A DNA stretch of 33,465 nt from Sandaracinaceae bacterium. Lineage in GTDB: Bacteria; Myxococcota_A; Polyangia; Polyangiales; Sandaracinaceae. Below are positions 8,052 through 16,416 of this stretch, piece after piece. Every line of letters starts with the position of its first letter. The first letter of the stretch is position 1. Position numbers and translations under genes: made by a program. Below the pieces are notes generated by a model. That model searched no databases, was not told the DNA's origin, and was given only the letters and a program-made list of their open reading frames with translations. The stretch spans positions 1 to 33,465 of the forward strand of contig JAIBCE010000047.1 in NCBI GenBank assembly GCA_019694315.1, written 5' to 3'.

Positions 8052-8360
8052 CTACGGCATCGATGGCCGCACGCGACACGTCGAGGAGCTCGCGTCGCAG
8101 AAGGCCTCGTTGCCCGTGCACGGCGCGACCACGCAAGGGTGCGGGCAGCCGGGCCCGGCCGGGCTCGACGCGAGCACCGAGATGCACGCGCAGCCCGACG
8201 CGCTCTCGAGCCGACAGTCCGCGTCGCTGTGGCAAGGCGCGCTCGGTGCAGGCGTCGACACCGGGGCGGGGCTGGTCGTCGCGGCGGCCTCCTCGCCGCC
8301 ACACGCGGTGCAGAAGAGGGCGAGCGCGAGGGCGATCGAGAGGCGCATGCCCCGGAGCAT
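8052..8360 (-). CDS. Small cysteine-rich lipoprotein
   Basis: A 102-residue protein with a lipoprotein signal: MRL, a hydrophobic run IALALALFCTA and the lipobox Cys followed by GGEE. An Ala/Thr/Pro/Ser linker follows, then about 60 residues with ten cysteines in a CHSDADC...CACI...CPHPC...C pattern, probably disulfide-bonded. Such short 'SDADC' lipoproteins are common in Polyangia, with unknown function. The start could also be the ATG at 8348, which gives a tighter signal peptide. It converges on the kinase gene (136 bases, nothing visible between) and is divergent from the ABA4-like gene. Confidence 0.75.
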   Translation of the reverse strand: MLRGMRLSIALALALFCTACGGEEAAATTSPAPVSTPAPSAPCHSDADCRLESASGCACISVLASSPAGPGCPHPCVVAPCTGNEAFCDASSSTCRVRPSMP

Positions 8361-8468
8361 GAACAGTTTCGGGCCGCGCGTCGTGGGGGCTCGTCGTCGG
8401 AGTGGGGGCTCGTGTCGAGGTGCGGCCTCGTCGCCGAGGGCGCGCCTCGTGGCGGGGCTCCCGCCAGC

Positions 8469-8474
8469 TACGCT
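8469..8474 (+). promoter_or_regulatory. Candidate -10 element of the ABA4-like gene
   Basis: TACGCT followed by six bases and the ATG at 8481, with no Shine-Dalgarno sequence. One of the clearest cases of the leaderless pattern. Confidence 0.45.
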
Positions 8475-8480
8475 CACCTG

Positions 8481-8969
8481 ATGGGCCACGACGAGCTCGT
8501 CTTCGCGATCGTGAACTACTCCGTGCTCCCCGCGTGGCTCGGCCTGGTGCTCGCGCCACGCTCGCGCTTCACCGAGCTCGTCGTGCACTCGGGGGCTCTG
8601 CTGGCTCTCCTGGCGATCGCGTACGCGTGGCTCCTCTTCGGCGACTCGCCGGGGCCACAGGGCGCGCACTTCTTCTCGCTCGAGGGTGTCACGCGGATCT
8701 TCACGACGCCGCGCACCATCACCGCGTGCTGGGTGCACTACCTCGTCTTCGATCTCTTCGTGGGCGCCTGGGAGGCGCGCGACGCGGAGCGCCTCGGCGT
8801 GCGGCACCTCTACGTGGTGCCCTCGCTCGTGCTCACGCTGCTCTTCGGTCCCGTGGGCCTGCTGTCGTGGCTGGCCCTGCGCGCGATGCTCCGAGGGGCG
8901 CGCACGCTGCGCGAGCCAGGTCCGGCGGGGCTTGCCATCCCGGCGGATCGGCCCGAGCCTCTTCGCTGA
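8481..8969 (+). CDS. ABA4-like (DUF4281) integral membrane protein
   Basis: A 162-residue protein with four hydrophobic segments at about residues 8-28, 34-54, 80-100 and 112-135. Family-typical features include the start region FAIVNYSVLPAWLGLVLAP, the central HYLVFDLFVGAWEARDAER and the later GPVGLLSWLALR. The family is named after the plant ABA4 protein needed for neoxanthin synthesis; bacterial members are mostly uncharacterised, some linked to carotenoid modification. No carotenoid genes lie nearby. The stop and the next start overlap (TGATG), so it is probably translationally coupled to the DUF2141 gene. Confidence 0.82.
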   Translation: MGHDELVFAIVNYSVLPAWLGLVLAPRSRFTELVVHSGALLALLAIAYAWLLFGDSPGPQGAHFFSLEGVTRIFTTPRTITACWVHYLVFDLFVGAWEARDAERLGVRHLYVVPSLVLTLLFGPVGLLSWLALRAMLRGARTLREPGPAGLAIPADRPEPLR

Positions 8970-9445
8970 TGCGCGCGCGCACCGCCCTCTCGCCGCTCTC
9001 GGTCGCCTTCTCGGCGTCGCTCCTCGCGCTGGTCGCGTTGCCGGCGGCGTCGCAGGACGCGAGCGGCTCGCGCATCGTCGTCAGGGGCACCGAGCTGCGC
9101 GACGACGAGGGGCGCCTGAGCTGTCTCCTCTTCGCGGCCGCCGACGCCGAGGCCTTTCCCCGCACGCGGGCGCGTGCGTATGCGGCGTCGGGCGGACGGA
9201 TCTCGGGACATCAGGGGCAGTGCGTCTTCAGCGACGTCCCTGCCGGTCGCTACGCCCTCTCGGTGCACCACGACGCCGACGCCGACGGCCGCGTCGACAC
9301 GGGCCTCTTCGGCATCCCGACCGAGGGCCTCGGCGCCTCGAACGACGCGCGCGGGAGCTTCGGGCCGCCGAGCTTCTCCGACGCCGCGTTCGACTACGCC
9401 GGCGGCGAGCTCTCGCTGCGCGTGCGCGTGGGCTACGTGTTCTGA
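8969..9445 (+). CDS. Exported DUF2141-family protein
   Basis: A 158-residue protein with a Sec signal peptide (about residues 1-29, ending ALPAASQ). The mature part is a beta-sandwich-like domain with hallmarks of DUF2141: GQCVFSDVPAGRYALSVHHDADADGRVDTGLFGIPTEG, then GFxNxAR-like text and a repeated aromatic-strand ending. The Asp-rich DADADGRVD segment resembles a calcium-binding loop. The family is periplasmic or outer-membrane associated and its function is unknown. It is coupled to the ABA4-like gene by a one-base overlap. Confidence 0.82.
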   Translation: MRARTALSPLSVAFSASLLALVALPAASQDASGSRIVVRGTELRDDEGRLSCLLFAAADAEAFPRTRARAYAASGGRISGHQGQCVFSDVPAGRYALSVHHDADADGRVDTGLFGIPTEGLGASNDARGSFGPPSFSDAAFDYAGGELSLRVRVGYVF

Positions 9446-9468
9446 CGCCGGGGCGCGCTCCGGCGTCA
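9443..9468 (+). terminator. Hairpin terminator after the DUF2141 gene
   Basis: A perfect nine-base stem (TGACGCCGG / CCGGCGTCA) with an eight-base loop that starts on the DUF2141 stop codon. No T-run follows, as is common in very GC-rich genomes, so termination is inferred from position and stem strength. It lies between convergent transcription units and could act on both. Confidence 0.5.
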
Positions 9469-9498
9469 GGTGCGCCGATCTTCGGCGTGGTGCGCACA

Positions 9499-9515
9499 CA
9501 TCGACAGGCTCGATG
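9499..9515. promoter_or_regulatory. T-N11-A dyad downstream of the efflux operon
   Basis: CATCGA-CAGGC-TCGATG, a perfect six-base dyad with a five-base spacer; the core is T-N11-A as in LysR-family boxes. With its flank it matches the dyad at 14786-14810, upstream of the same operon: both read CATCGAC, then G two bases on, then TCGATGAGT. It lies between two convergent gene ends, so its role (terminator, boundary or binding site) is open. Confidence 0.45.
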
Positions 9516-9558
9516 AGTGAGGGGCGATTCATCGTCGGAGGCTTCACGGGCGCCGACG

Positions 9559-11130
9559 TCACTCTCCGACGGCCGTCGCAGCGAGCCACGCGGCCTGGGC
9601 GATCGCGAGGTCGGCGTCGGCGTCGATCGCGGCCTGGGCAGCCGCCGCGGCCGCGCTCTCGCGGAGGTTCACGACGAGGAGCGAGCTCGCGCCCGCGTCG
9701 AAGCGCACGCGCTCGGCGTCGGCCACGAGGCGCGCGACCTCGGCGCTCTGGCGGGTGATCGCCACGTTCTCCTCTGCGGCCCGGATCGCGCTGCGCGCGT
9801 CGCGGACCTCGACGCCGATCTGATCGCGCGCGAGCTCGAGCTCGGCGTCGAGCACGGCGAGCTCGGCGCGGGACTGCTCGATGCGCCCGCGGGCGTCGCG
9901 GAACTGGAGCGGCACCTGGATCGTGAGCGAGGCCTCGAGCTGCGGGCGCTCGAGCGTGCGCTGGATCTCGTAGGCGCGCTCCGGGTCCGACACGCCCGGG
10001 CCACCCACGTCGACCGAGCCCAGCACCGACACGTCCACGCGAGGCGAGAGCTGGTTCTCCGCGAGCTCGACGCTCACCTCCGCAGCACGCCGCTGCGCCG
10101 CGAAGCGACGCAGCTCGGGGCGCTCCTCGAGGGCGCGCGCCACATCCTCCGCCTCGGCACCGAGAGGCGCGCCCGGCGTCTCGAGCGCACCTGGCAGACG
10201 CTCGGGCGAGACCACGAGCGGGTTCCCGTCGTCGTCGCGGAGGTAGATCGAGAGCGCGAGCGCGCGCTGCTCGACGAGTCGTCGCGCCGAGACGAGGGCC
10301 TGTCTCCGCTCGAGGATCGCGCGTCGGTTCTCGAGGTGCTCGATGGCGGGGATCGCGCCCGCCCGCACGCGCGTGGCGATCTGCGCGTCGCGCTCCTCGG
10401 CGATGGAGAGGAGCGCGAGCGCGACGCGGTAGCGCTGGCCGGCCGCGACCCAGCGCGCGTAGGACTCGGTCGCTGCGAAGCGCACGCGGAGCTGCCGCGC
10501 GTCGCGGTCCTCTCGCGTGGCGTTCACGTTGTGCTCCGCGCGCCACAGCGTCGCGCGCCGCGCGTCGATCGGGCCGTCGCGCCAGAGCGGCACCTGCACG
10601 CCGAGGCGCAGCTCCCCCGCGTCGAAGGTCTCGTCGTAGCGGTAGTAGTCGGGGATCCCGCCGCGGGCGAAGCCGCGACCGATGCGCCAGCCGCCCACGA
10701 ACGTGGCGCCCCAGAACGGGGTGGGCTGCGAGAGGCTCACGTCGAGGCGACCGTACTCGTAGTAGCCGAGCACGTTGGTGGAGCCGCGCGTGCCGAGCGT
10801 CAGATCGAACGCGCCCTCGGCCGAGAGGCGCGCTCCGTCGGCGGCGCGCACGCGCTCCTCGGCGGCCTCGAGCGGCGGGTGATGTCGCTCGACGCTCGCG
10901 ATCACCTCGTCGAGCGCGAGCGGCGCGCCCGCGCCCACCGCGAGCGTGTCCATCGGCGCGAGCGGCGGCATCGTCGAGAGCGCGGTGGGGATGGGCGCAT
11001 CCGTCGGGGGCGAGACGAGCGTGGCCTCGGCGGTGGGCGCCTCGCGCTGCGCGCGCGTGGGAGAGGTCGCGAGGAGCGCGACGAGGATCACGCCGAGCGC
11101 GCGCTCGATCGTGGCGAGCCGGAGGCCCAT
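9559..11130 (-). CDS. TolC-family outer-membrane channel
   Basis: A 523-residue outer-membrane efflux protein. A signal peptide covers about residues 1-27 (ALGVILVALLATSPTRA). The mature part has the internal repeat typical of the family: two long coiled-coil blocks rich in Ala, Arg and Glu, separated by beta-strand segments (GTRGSTNVLGYYEYGRLDVSLSQ and a second such region near VDVSVLGSVDVGG). TolC trimers form the exit duct of type I secretion and efflux systems. Its ATG overlaps the stop of the HlyD gene (TGATG), which indicates translational coupling in the order ABC transporter, HlyD, TolC. Confidence 0.93.
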   Translation of the reverse strand: MGLRLATIERALGVILVALLATSPTRAQREAPTAEATLVSPPTDAPIPTALSTMPPLAPMDTLAVGAGAPLALDEVIASVERHHPPLEAAEERVRAADGARLSAEGAFDLTLGTRGSTNVLGYYEYGRLDVSLSQPTPFWGATFVGGWRIGRGFARGGIPDYYRYDETFDAGELRLGVQVPLWRDGPIDARRATLWRAEHNVNATREDRDARQLRVRFAATESYARWVAAGQRYRVALALLSIAEERDAQIATRVRAGAIPAIEHLENRRAILERRQALVSARRLVEQRALALSIYLRDDDGNPLVVSPERLPGALETPGAPLGAEAEDVARALEERPELRRFAAQRRAAEVSVELAENQLSPRVDVSVLGSVDVGGPGVSDPERAYEIQRTLERPQLEASLTIQVPLQFRDARGRIEQSRAELAVLDAELELARDQIGVEVRDARSAIRAAEENVAITRQSAEVARLVADAERVRFDAGASSLLVVNLRESAAAAAAQAAIDADADLAIAQAAWLAATAVGE

Positions 11131-12596
11131 CAGTACCCGCCCTCCTCGCCGCCACCGTAGCTGCCGCTACTGCTGCCGTAGCTGCTGCCGCCGCCGCCGT
11201 AGCCGCCGGTGCCGGCGCCGTACGACGAACCCGGCGGCCCGCGCGTGCCGCGATAGCCCGAGCTGGACGTGGGCGCGGACGAGGGCTGCGGGGTGACCGT
11301 GGGCGGAAAGCCGTTGAGCTGACGCCAGAGCTCGAAGCCGAGTGAGACCGTGTCGAGCAGCACCCAGCCGTTGGCGCGCACGCCCTGGCGCAGGTAGCGC
11401 GGCTCGGGCCACGGATCGTCCTCCGGATCGGGGACGATCACGACGCGGAAGTTGCCGCGCCCGTCGTCGGTCGCGTCGAGGAACGCCACGCGACCACCGA
11501 ACGTGCCGACCGCGACCGACGGCCAGCCCGCGAACTGCACCGCGGGCCAGCCCTCGAACTGGAGGCGCACGCGGCGCCCCTCGTGGACGAGCGCGGAGTC
11601 GTTGCCGTCGACCCACAGCTCCACCGCGCGATCGGCGGTGTCGGGCACGAGCGTGAGCAGCGGATCACCCACCTTCACCTGCTCACCCATGAGGTTGGCC
11701 TGGATGCGGAACACCGAGCCGGCGCGCGGCGCGCGGATCGCCTGCGTTCCTTGGCGCGCGACGCGGGAGTCGAGGCGCAGGAGGGACGCCTGCGCGGCCT
11801 GCTGATCGGTACGCGCGGACGCGAGCGAGGCCTCGGCGTTCTGGATCTCGGCGAGCATGCTCGCCTGTGCCTGGAGCAGCGCCGCCTGCGCCGCGTCGCG
11901 ATCTCCGCGCGCGGCATCGCGGGTGGCCGCGGCCGCGTCGCGGCTCGTGCGTGCGCGAGCGTCCGCCAGGATCGCGAGCTCGAGATCGCGCTGCGAGACG
12001 AGGCCCTGATCCGCGAGTGAGCGCGTGCGGGTGAGGTTGATCGACTGCGCGTCGACGTCGGCCGCAGCCGCGGCCACGCCCTGCTCGGCCGCGAGGAGCC
12101 GATCGCGTGCCATGCGCACGCGCGCGTCGGCGGCGGCCACCGCGCTCTCTTGCGCGCCCCGCACGGACGCGAGGCGCTCCTCGAGCGCGCGCACCCGCAG
12201 GGCATAGGCCTCCACGCGATCGGCGGTGATCGTGCGCTCGGCCTCGAGGCGCTCGAAGAGCTGCGGGTCGTTGTCGGCGAGCTCCACGAGGAGCTGTCCC
12301 TCCTCGACGCGATCGCCCTCCTGCACGTGCCACGCGACGACCCGACCGTCGACGGACGCCTCGATCGTCTGCTGCCGCTCGAGCGGCGCGAAGGCGATCA
12401 CGCGGCCGGTGCCCGTGGCGCTCTGCTGCCATGGCGAGACGAGCGCGAACGCGAGGGCCACGACGAACGCGCCGAAGAGCCAGCGCGCGACGCGCCGTGC
12501 GCGCACGGGCGGAGGCACGAGGCGCAGCAGCGGCAGCTCTGCGACGGTGCGGTAGGGGCCGAGGGAGTCGAGCGGGGCGTGCGATGGGTGCGTCAT
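11130..12596 (-). CDS. HlyD-family membrane-fusion (adaptor) protein with a Gly/Ser/Tyr-rich tail
   Basis: A 488-residue periplasmic adaptor. One membrane helix lies at about residues 37-57 (WLFGAFVVALAFALVSPW), followed by the split lipoyl domain (ASVDGRVVAWHVQEGDRVEEGQLLVEL) and a long coiled coil (about 105-255) that should reach TolC. The second lipoyl half and beta-barrel follow (IRAPRAGSVFRIQANLMGEQVKVGDPLLTLV). The last 55 residues are unusual for the family: a low-complexity Ser/Pro then Gly/Ser/Tyr-rich tail ending GGGEEGGY. The start at 12596 is ten bases after the ABC transporter stop. Together with the flanking genes it forms a complete type I secretion or peptide-efflux trio. Confidence 0.92.
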   Translation of the reverse strand: MTHPSHAPLDSLGPYRTVAELPLLRLVPPPVRARRVARWLFGAFVVALAFALVSPWQQSATGTGRVIAFAPLERQQTIEASVDGRVVAWHVQEGDRVEEGQLLVELADNDPQLFERLEAERTITADRVEAYALRVRALEERLASVRGAQESAVAAADARVRMARDRLLAAEQGVAAAAADVDAQSINLTRTRSLADQGLVSQRDLELAILADARARTSRDAAAATRDAARGDRDAAQAALLQAQASMLAEIQNAEASLASARTDQQAAQASLLRLDSRVARQGTQAIRAPRAGSVFRIQANLMGEQVKVGDPLLTLVPDTADRAVELWVDGNDSALVHEGRRVRLQFEGWPAVQFAGWPSVAVGTFGGRVAFLDATDDGRGNFRVVIVPDPEDDPWPEPRYLRQGVRANGWVLLDTVSLGFELWRQLNGFPPTVTPQPSSAPTSSSGYRGTRGPPGSSYGAGTGGYGGGGSSYGSSSGSYGGGEEGGY

Positions 12597-12606
12597 GGTC
12601 GTCTCG

Positions 12607-14730
12607 TCAGCGCGGGCCGGTGTCGTGGGTGAGGAGGCCGTCGTGGAGGCCGAGGACGCGCTCGCAGCGCGCGAGCACGGAGGGGTCGGTGCTCGTGACG
12701 AGCAGGGTCCAGGGGCGGGCGGGGGCGAAGAGCGCATCGAGCATCGGCTCGCGCACGCGCGGATCGAGGCCGTCGAGGGCGTCGTCGAGCACGAGCAGCA
12801 CCGGCTCTCCGGCGATCGCGCGCGCGATCGCCAGGCGACACTTCTGGCTCGAGCTGAGCGGCTCGCCGCTCGCGGTGAGCTCGGTGCGCAGGCCCTCGGG
12901 CATCGCGTCCACGTCCTCGAGCAGGCCCACCTGCGCGAGCGCGCGACGCACGGCGGGCGCATCGACCCGCGCGCGCCCGAGCCGGACGTTCTCCAGGATC
13001 GAGCCGGAGATGATCTCGCTGCGGACGACCGCGATCTTCTCGCGGAGCGCTGCGAGATCGAGGTCGCGCAGATCCAGCTCGTCGACGAGCACGCGGCCCG
13101 CCGTCGGCTCGCGGAGCGCCGCGACGAGCTCGACCAGCAAGCTCTTGCCCGCGCCCGTGGGCCCCGTGATGCCCACGCGCTCGCCCGCGCGGATCGTGAG
13201 GCTCACGCCCCGGAGGATCTCGGGGCCGTCCGAGTAGCCCGCGCGCACGGCGTCGAGTCGGAGCGAGGCCGCGCCGCTCGCGCCCACGCTGGCGCAGCTC
13301 GCGCCGCCCGCGCGCTCCACGGGGAGGTCGGTGAGGTGGCCCACCTTGTCGATCGCGGCGAGGAGGTCGTAGTAGGTCTCGAGGTACTTGCCGATCTTCG
13401 CGAGCGAGCCGACGACGACCGTCACGATGAGCTCGGCCGCCACGAGCTGACCGAGGCTGAGCTGTCGGCCGATCACGAGCACACCGCCGATGCCGAGCAC
13501 CGCGGCGTTCGCGAGGGCCTGGAGCGCGAGCACCGCGAGCGTCTGGCGGAAGACCACGCCGAAGTGCTTCTCGCGCCAGGCGAGGTAGTCGCGCGCGAGC
13601 GCCTCGGCGCGGAGCTCGGCGTACTCGAGGCCACCGCCGAGCTTGAAGAGCGAGTCGTGCCGCGCGATCTCCTCGAGCCACGCCGCGGTGGCGTACTTTC
13701 GCTGCGACTCGGCGATCGCCGTCTCGGTGCCGCGTCGCCCGAGGCCCACCACGATCGCGCCGATCACGACCACGAGCACCACGTCGAACGCGAGCAGGAC
13801 GGGGTGGTAGAAGGCGAGCACCAGCATGCCGAACGAGATCGTCAGCGTGATCTCGAGGCCATCGAGCAGGAGTGTCGCGGCCGTCTTCTGCATCATGAAG
13901 GTGTCGAAGAAGCGATTGAGCAGCTCGGGCGCGTGCGTGCGATCGAGGGCGGCGCGCGCGACGCGCGGCAGGCGGTGCGAGAGGTCGGCGACGATGCGCA
14001 CGAAGATCCGTCGCTGGAGGATCTCCACGAGGTAGCTCTGCGCGGCGCGCAGCGTGGCCGCGAACACGAGGGCGCCGAGGAGCAGGGCCGTGAGCACGAC
14101 GAGCGGCTGGAGCAGCGTGCCGAGCGCGACCGTGCTCACGAGCGCCTGCACGGCGATCGGCAGCGTGAGCGTGAAGACCCCGATGAACATCGCGTAGAGC
14201 ACGATCGCCACGAGGTCGTGCCGCTCCGCCGAGATCCACGCGAGCAAGCGCTGACGCGGGGTGGGGTGCCCGTGGTGGGCTGCGTCGGGTGGGCTGGCGG
14301 TGCCGAGCGGCATCGCGGGGTCGAGGAAGAGCCACCCGTCCGCGACCGCGCTCGCGAGGACCTCCTCGACGCCGACCCAGCGGGCCTCGGCGCCCATGGG
14401 CTCGACGCACACGCGGCCGCCCTCGCGCCCGGTGACGAGCACGAGCGAGCCGTCCTTGGTCTCGAGGACGAGCGGCCGCGTCTCGCCCACCGTGCCCAGG
14501 GCCTCGGCCAGCGCGCCGCTCGTTCGCGCGCGCACCCCGAGCGTGCCGAGCGCGGCCTCGAGGACGCCGAGCCTCCGCTCGTGGAGGGCGAGCGCCTGCA
14601 CCACGGCGTCATGGATCGCGCCGCTGGGCCGCGACACTGCGGTCAACGAGAGGATCCGGTCGACGAGCAGCTCGGTGGCGCGCGGGGAGGTGCTGCTCTC
14701 GGCGGGGAGGGGAGGGGCCATCGACATCAT
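12607..14730 (-). CDS. Type I secretion-like ABC transporter with degenerate nucleotide-binding motifs
   Basis: A 707-residue fused permease/ATPase. The N-terminal 180 residues resemble a degenerate C39-like or regulatory domain of HlyB-type exporters; no catalytic Cys/His pair is recognisable. The membrane domain spans about 190-450. The ATPase has an intact Walker A (GPTGAGKS, near residue 525). However, the signature reads LSSSQ rather than LSGGQ, Walker B ends in LVLDD instead of LDE (catalytic Glu to Asp), and the switch-loop His is replaced by Thr (VTSTDP). ATP turnover may therefore be slow, or a partner may be needed. The start (14730 or 14721) is uncertain; no ribosome binding site is visible. 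It heads the minus-strand operon with HlyD and TolC. Confidence 0.9.
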   Translation of the reverse strand: MMSMAPPLPAESSTSPRATELLVDRILSLTAVSRPSGAIHDAVVQALALHERRLGVLEAALGTLGVRARTSGALAEALGTVGETRPLVLETKDGSLVLVTGREGGRVCVEPMGAEARWVGVEEVLASAVADGWLFLDPAMPLGTASPPDAAHHGHPTPRQRLLAWISAERHDLVAIVLYAMFIGVFTLTLPIAVQALVSTVALGTLLQPLVVLTALLLGALVFAATLRAAQSYLVEILQRRIFVRIVADLSHRLPRVARAALDRTHAPELLNRFFDTFMMQKTAATLLLDGLEITLTISFGMLVLAFYHPVLLAFDVVLVVVIGAIVVGLGRRGTETAIAESQRKYATAAWLEEIARHDSLFKLGGGLEYAELRAEALARDYLAWREKHFGVVFRQTLAVLALQALANAAVLGIGGVLVIGRQLSLGQLVAAELIVTVVVGSLAKIGKYLETYYDLLAAIDKVGHLTDLPVERAGGASCASVGASGAASLRLDAVRAGYSDGPEILRGVSLTIRAGERVGITGPTGAGKSLLVELVAALREPTAGRVLVDELDLRDLDLAALREKIAVVRSEIISGSILENVRLGRARVDAPAVRRALAQVGLLEDVDAMPEGLRTELTASGEPLSSSQKCRLAIARAIAGEPVLLVLDDALDGLDPRVREPMLDALFAPARPWTLLVTSTDPSVLARCERVLGLHDGLLTHDTGPR

Positions 14731-14785
14731 CGCGACGGCAGGGATGTGGCGGCGCCTCCTCGGATCCAACCGATGGGTTCGATGT

Positions 14786-14810
14786 GACTCATCGACTGTT
14801 TCGATGAGTC
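14786..14810. promoter_or_regulatory. Perfect inverted repeat, candidate LysR-type operator of the efflux operon
   Basis: Arms GACTCATCGA and TCGATGAGTC (ten bases each, perfect) around a five-base spacer CTGTT. The core 14792-14804 has the T-N11-A form of LysR boxes. Further half sites TCGATG/CATCGA lie at about 14778, 14816 and 14840, making a cluster of five within 75 bases. It sits between the divergent ABC transporter and TerB-like genes, and an NhaR-type LysR gene is two genes away. A second related dyad lies at 9499-9515. A regulatory role is inferred. Confidence 0.6.
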
Positions 14811-14884
14811 CTGCTCCATCGAGTGAGTCGTGGGGATCCATCGACCACGGCGGTGGCGAGAGCCCCGGTGCCGGCCCCAGCGTG

Positions 14885-15337
14885 ATGCGCATGTCCAGCC
14901 TCGCCGACGTCCTCACCCAACCCCACCGTGCTCTCCCCATCGTCCGGGTCGCCGCCCACATGGCCTGGGTCGATCGCCGCCTCGTGGCCGACGAGGTGTC
15001 GGCGGCCCGCAGCGTCGCCGCCGTCCTCGGCGTCGAGCGCGCAGGCGCCGGCGTGCTCTCGTGCGGGCCGCTCGAGCCCGTGGCCTTCGAGAGCGCCGCG
15101 CTCGAGGCCGGCGCGCGAGACGTCGTGTACGCCACGGCGCTCTGGATCGCGCTCGCCGACGGTGTGCTCGATCGGGTGGAGCGCGCGGCCCTCGACGCGC
15201 TCGCGCGCTGCCTGCGCCTGGACGCGTACCAGCGCGAGTGGATCGAGTCGCTCGTGTGGCCGTGGTCGGGCAGCAGCGGCGAGTGGGAGCGGCGCTACGC
15301 CGGCGTGCTGCTCCAGCTGGAGGGAGGCGCGACGTGA
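14885..15337 (+). CDS. Small TerB-like helical protein
   Basis: A 150-residue, all-helical, soluble protein. Two repeats carry the TerB-type acidic pattern: HMAWVDRRLVADEVSAA near residue 25 and LWIALADGVLDRVERAALDALARCL near residue 85. TerB domains are found in tellurite-resistance and membrane-stress proteins and bind divalent metal through such acidic residues. A link to the divergent efflux operon is possible. The start may be the ATG at 14885 or the in-frame one at 14891; there is no clear ribosome binding site. The stop overlaps a GTG (GTGA) that could begin an extended form of the LysR protein downstream. Confidence 0.65.
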   Translation: MRMSSLADVLTQPHRALPIVRVAAHMAWVDRRLVADEVSAARSVAAVLGVERAGAGVLSCGPLEPVAFESAALEAGARDVVYATALWIALADGVLDRVERAALDALARCLRLDAYQREWIESLVWPWSGSSGEWERRYAGVLLQLEGGAT

Positions 15338-15489
15338 GCGTCTCCGATGGCGCAGAGCCACGGGGCGCGTCGAGCCCGACGCTCTCGCCGGAGGCCGACG
15401 TGGCGCGCCTCGCGAGCCGCCTGGGCGTTCGCCTTGGCGCGGGCCGCTGGCGGGTGCGACGCTCGGTGCCGAACCCAGGAGCGCCTTCG

Positions 15490-16392
15490 ATGGAGTGGCT
15501 CAACTACCACCACCTCCTCTACTTCTACGTGGTCGCGCGCGAGGGCTCGATCGCCAAGGCCTGCGAGGTCCTTCGCCTCACGCAGCCCACGATCTCGGCG
15601 CAGCTCAAGGCGCTCGAGGACGCGCTCGGCGAGAAGCTCTTCGAGCGCGCGGGGCGCGGTCTCGCGCTGACCGAGACGGGCCACGTGGTCTTCGCCTACG
15701 CCGAGGAGATCTTCGGTCTCGGCAAGGAGCTGCAGGAGCTGCTCAAGGGGCGGCCCACGGGCAAGGCGCTCAAGCTGCGCGTCGGCGTGTCGGACGTGGT
15801 GCCCAAGCTCATCGCGTACCGGCTGATCGAGCCTGCGCTCCGTGTCTCGGGGCACGTGCAGCTCGTGTGCACCGAGGCGCACACCGAGCGGCTCGTCGAG
15901 CAGCTCTCGAGCCACGCGCTCGATCTCGTCGTGACCGACTCGCCCGTGGTGCATGGCGCGCGGAGCAAGGTGTTCAACCACCTCCTCGGCGAGTGCTCGG
16001 TGAGCTTCTTCGCGCGCTCCTCGCTCGCGTCTCGCATGCGCGGCGAGTTCCCCGGGTGCCTCGACGGTCAGCCGCTGCTCGTGCCCACCGAGAACGCGGT
16101 GCTGCGGCGACAGATCGATCGCTGGCTCGACGCCGAGGGGGTCGAGCCGCGGATCGTGGGCGAGTTCGCCGACAGCGCGCTCATGAAGGTCTTCGGCGAG
16201 CGCGGCGAGGGGATCTTCCCCGGCCCGAGCGTCATCGAGAAGGAGATCCGCGACCACTACGGCGTCGTGGTGCTCGGTCGCGCGAGCGGCCTGCGCGAGC
16301 GCTACTACGCGGTGAGCGCGGAGCGACGCATCAAGCACCCCGCCGTGCAGGCGATCAGCGAGGCCGCCAAGGCGACCGTCTTCAGCGAGTGA
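15490..16392 (+). CDS. LysR-family transcriptional regulator, NhaR-like
   Basis: A 300-residue regulator. The N-terminal winged helix starts with MEWLNYHHLLYF, typical of the NhaR branch, and has the recognition-helix text LRLTQPTISAQLKALEDALGEKLF. The effector-binding domain covers about residues 92-300 (LRVGVSDVVPKLI, LVVTDSPV, GEGIFPGP). NhaR proteins respond to sodium or alkaline stress in enteric bacteria; the signal here is unknown. The ATG at 15490 has AGGAG nine bases upstream. An in-frame GTG at 15334 overlapping the TerB-like stop would add 52 residues not usual in the family. It may control the nearby efflux operon through the T-N11-A dyads. Confidence 0.9.
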   Translation: MEWLNYHHLLYFYVVAREGSIAKACEVLRLTQPTISAQLKALEDALGEKLFERAGRGLALTETGHVVFAYAEEIFGLGKELQELLKGRPTGKALKLRVGVSDVVPKLIAYRLIEPALRVSGHVQLVCTEAHTERLVEQLSSHALDLVVTDSPVVHGARSKVFNHLLGECSVSFFARSSLASRMRGEFPGCLDGQPLLVPTENAVLRRQIDRWLDAEGVEPRIVGEFADSALMKVFGERGEGIFPGPSVIEKEIRDHYGVVVLGRASGLRERYYAVSAERRIKHPAVQAISEAAKATVFSE

Positions 16393-16416
16393 GTCGCGCC
16401 TCGGCCTCATCGCGCC

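Noticed and set aside
12595..14787. A 730-codon open frame on the plus strand across the ABC transporter gene
   Set aside because: Mirror frame of the transporter; Arg/Glu/His-rich with no domain, while the minus strand has Walker A and membrane helices.
15334..15489. A 52-codon N-terminal extension of the NhaR-like regulator from a GTG overlapping the TerB-like stop
   Set aside because: The family begins at MEWLNYHHL, and AGGAG precedes the ATG at 15490; the extension has no homologous text I recognise. It is kept only as an alternative start.
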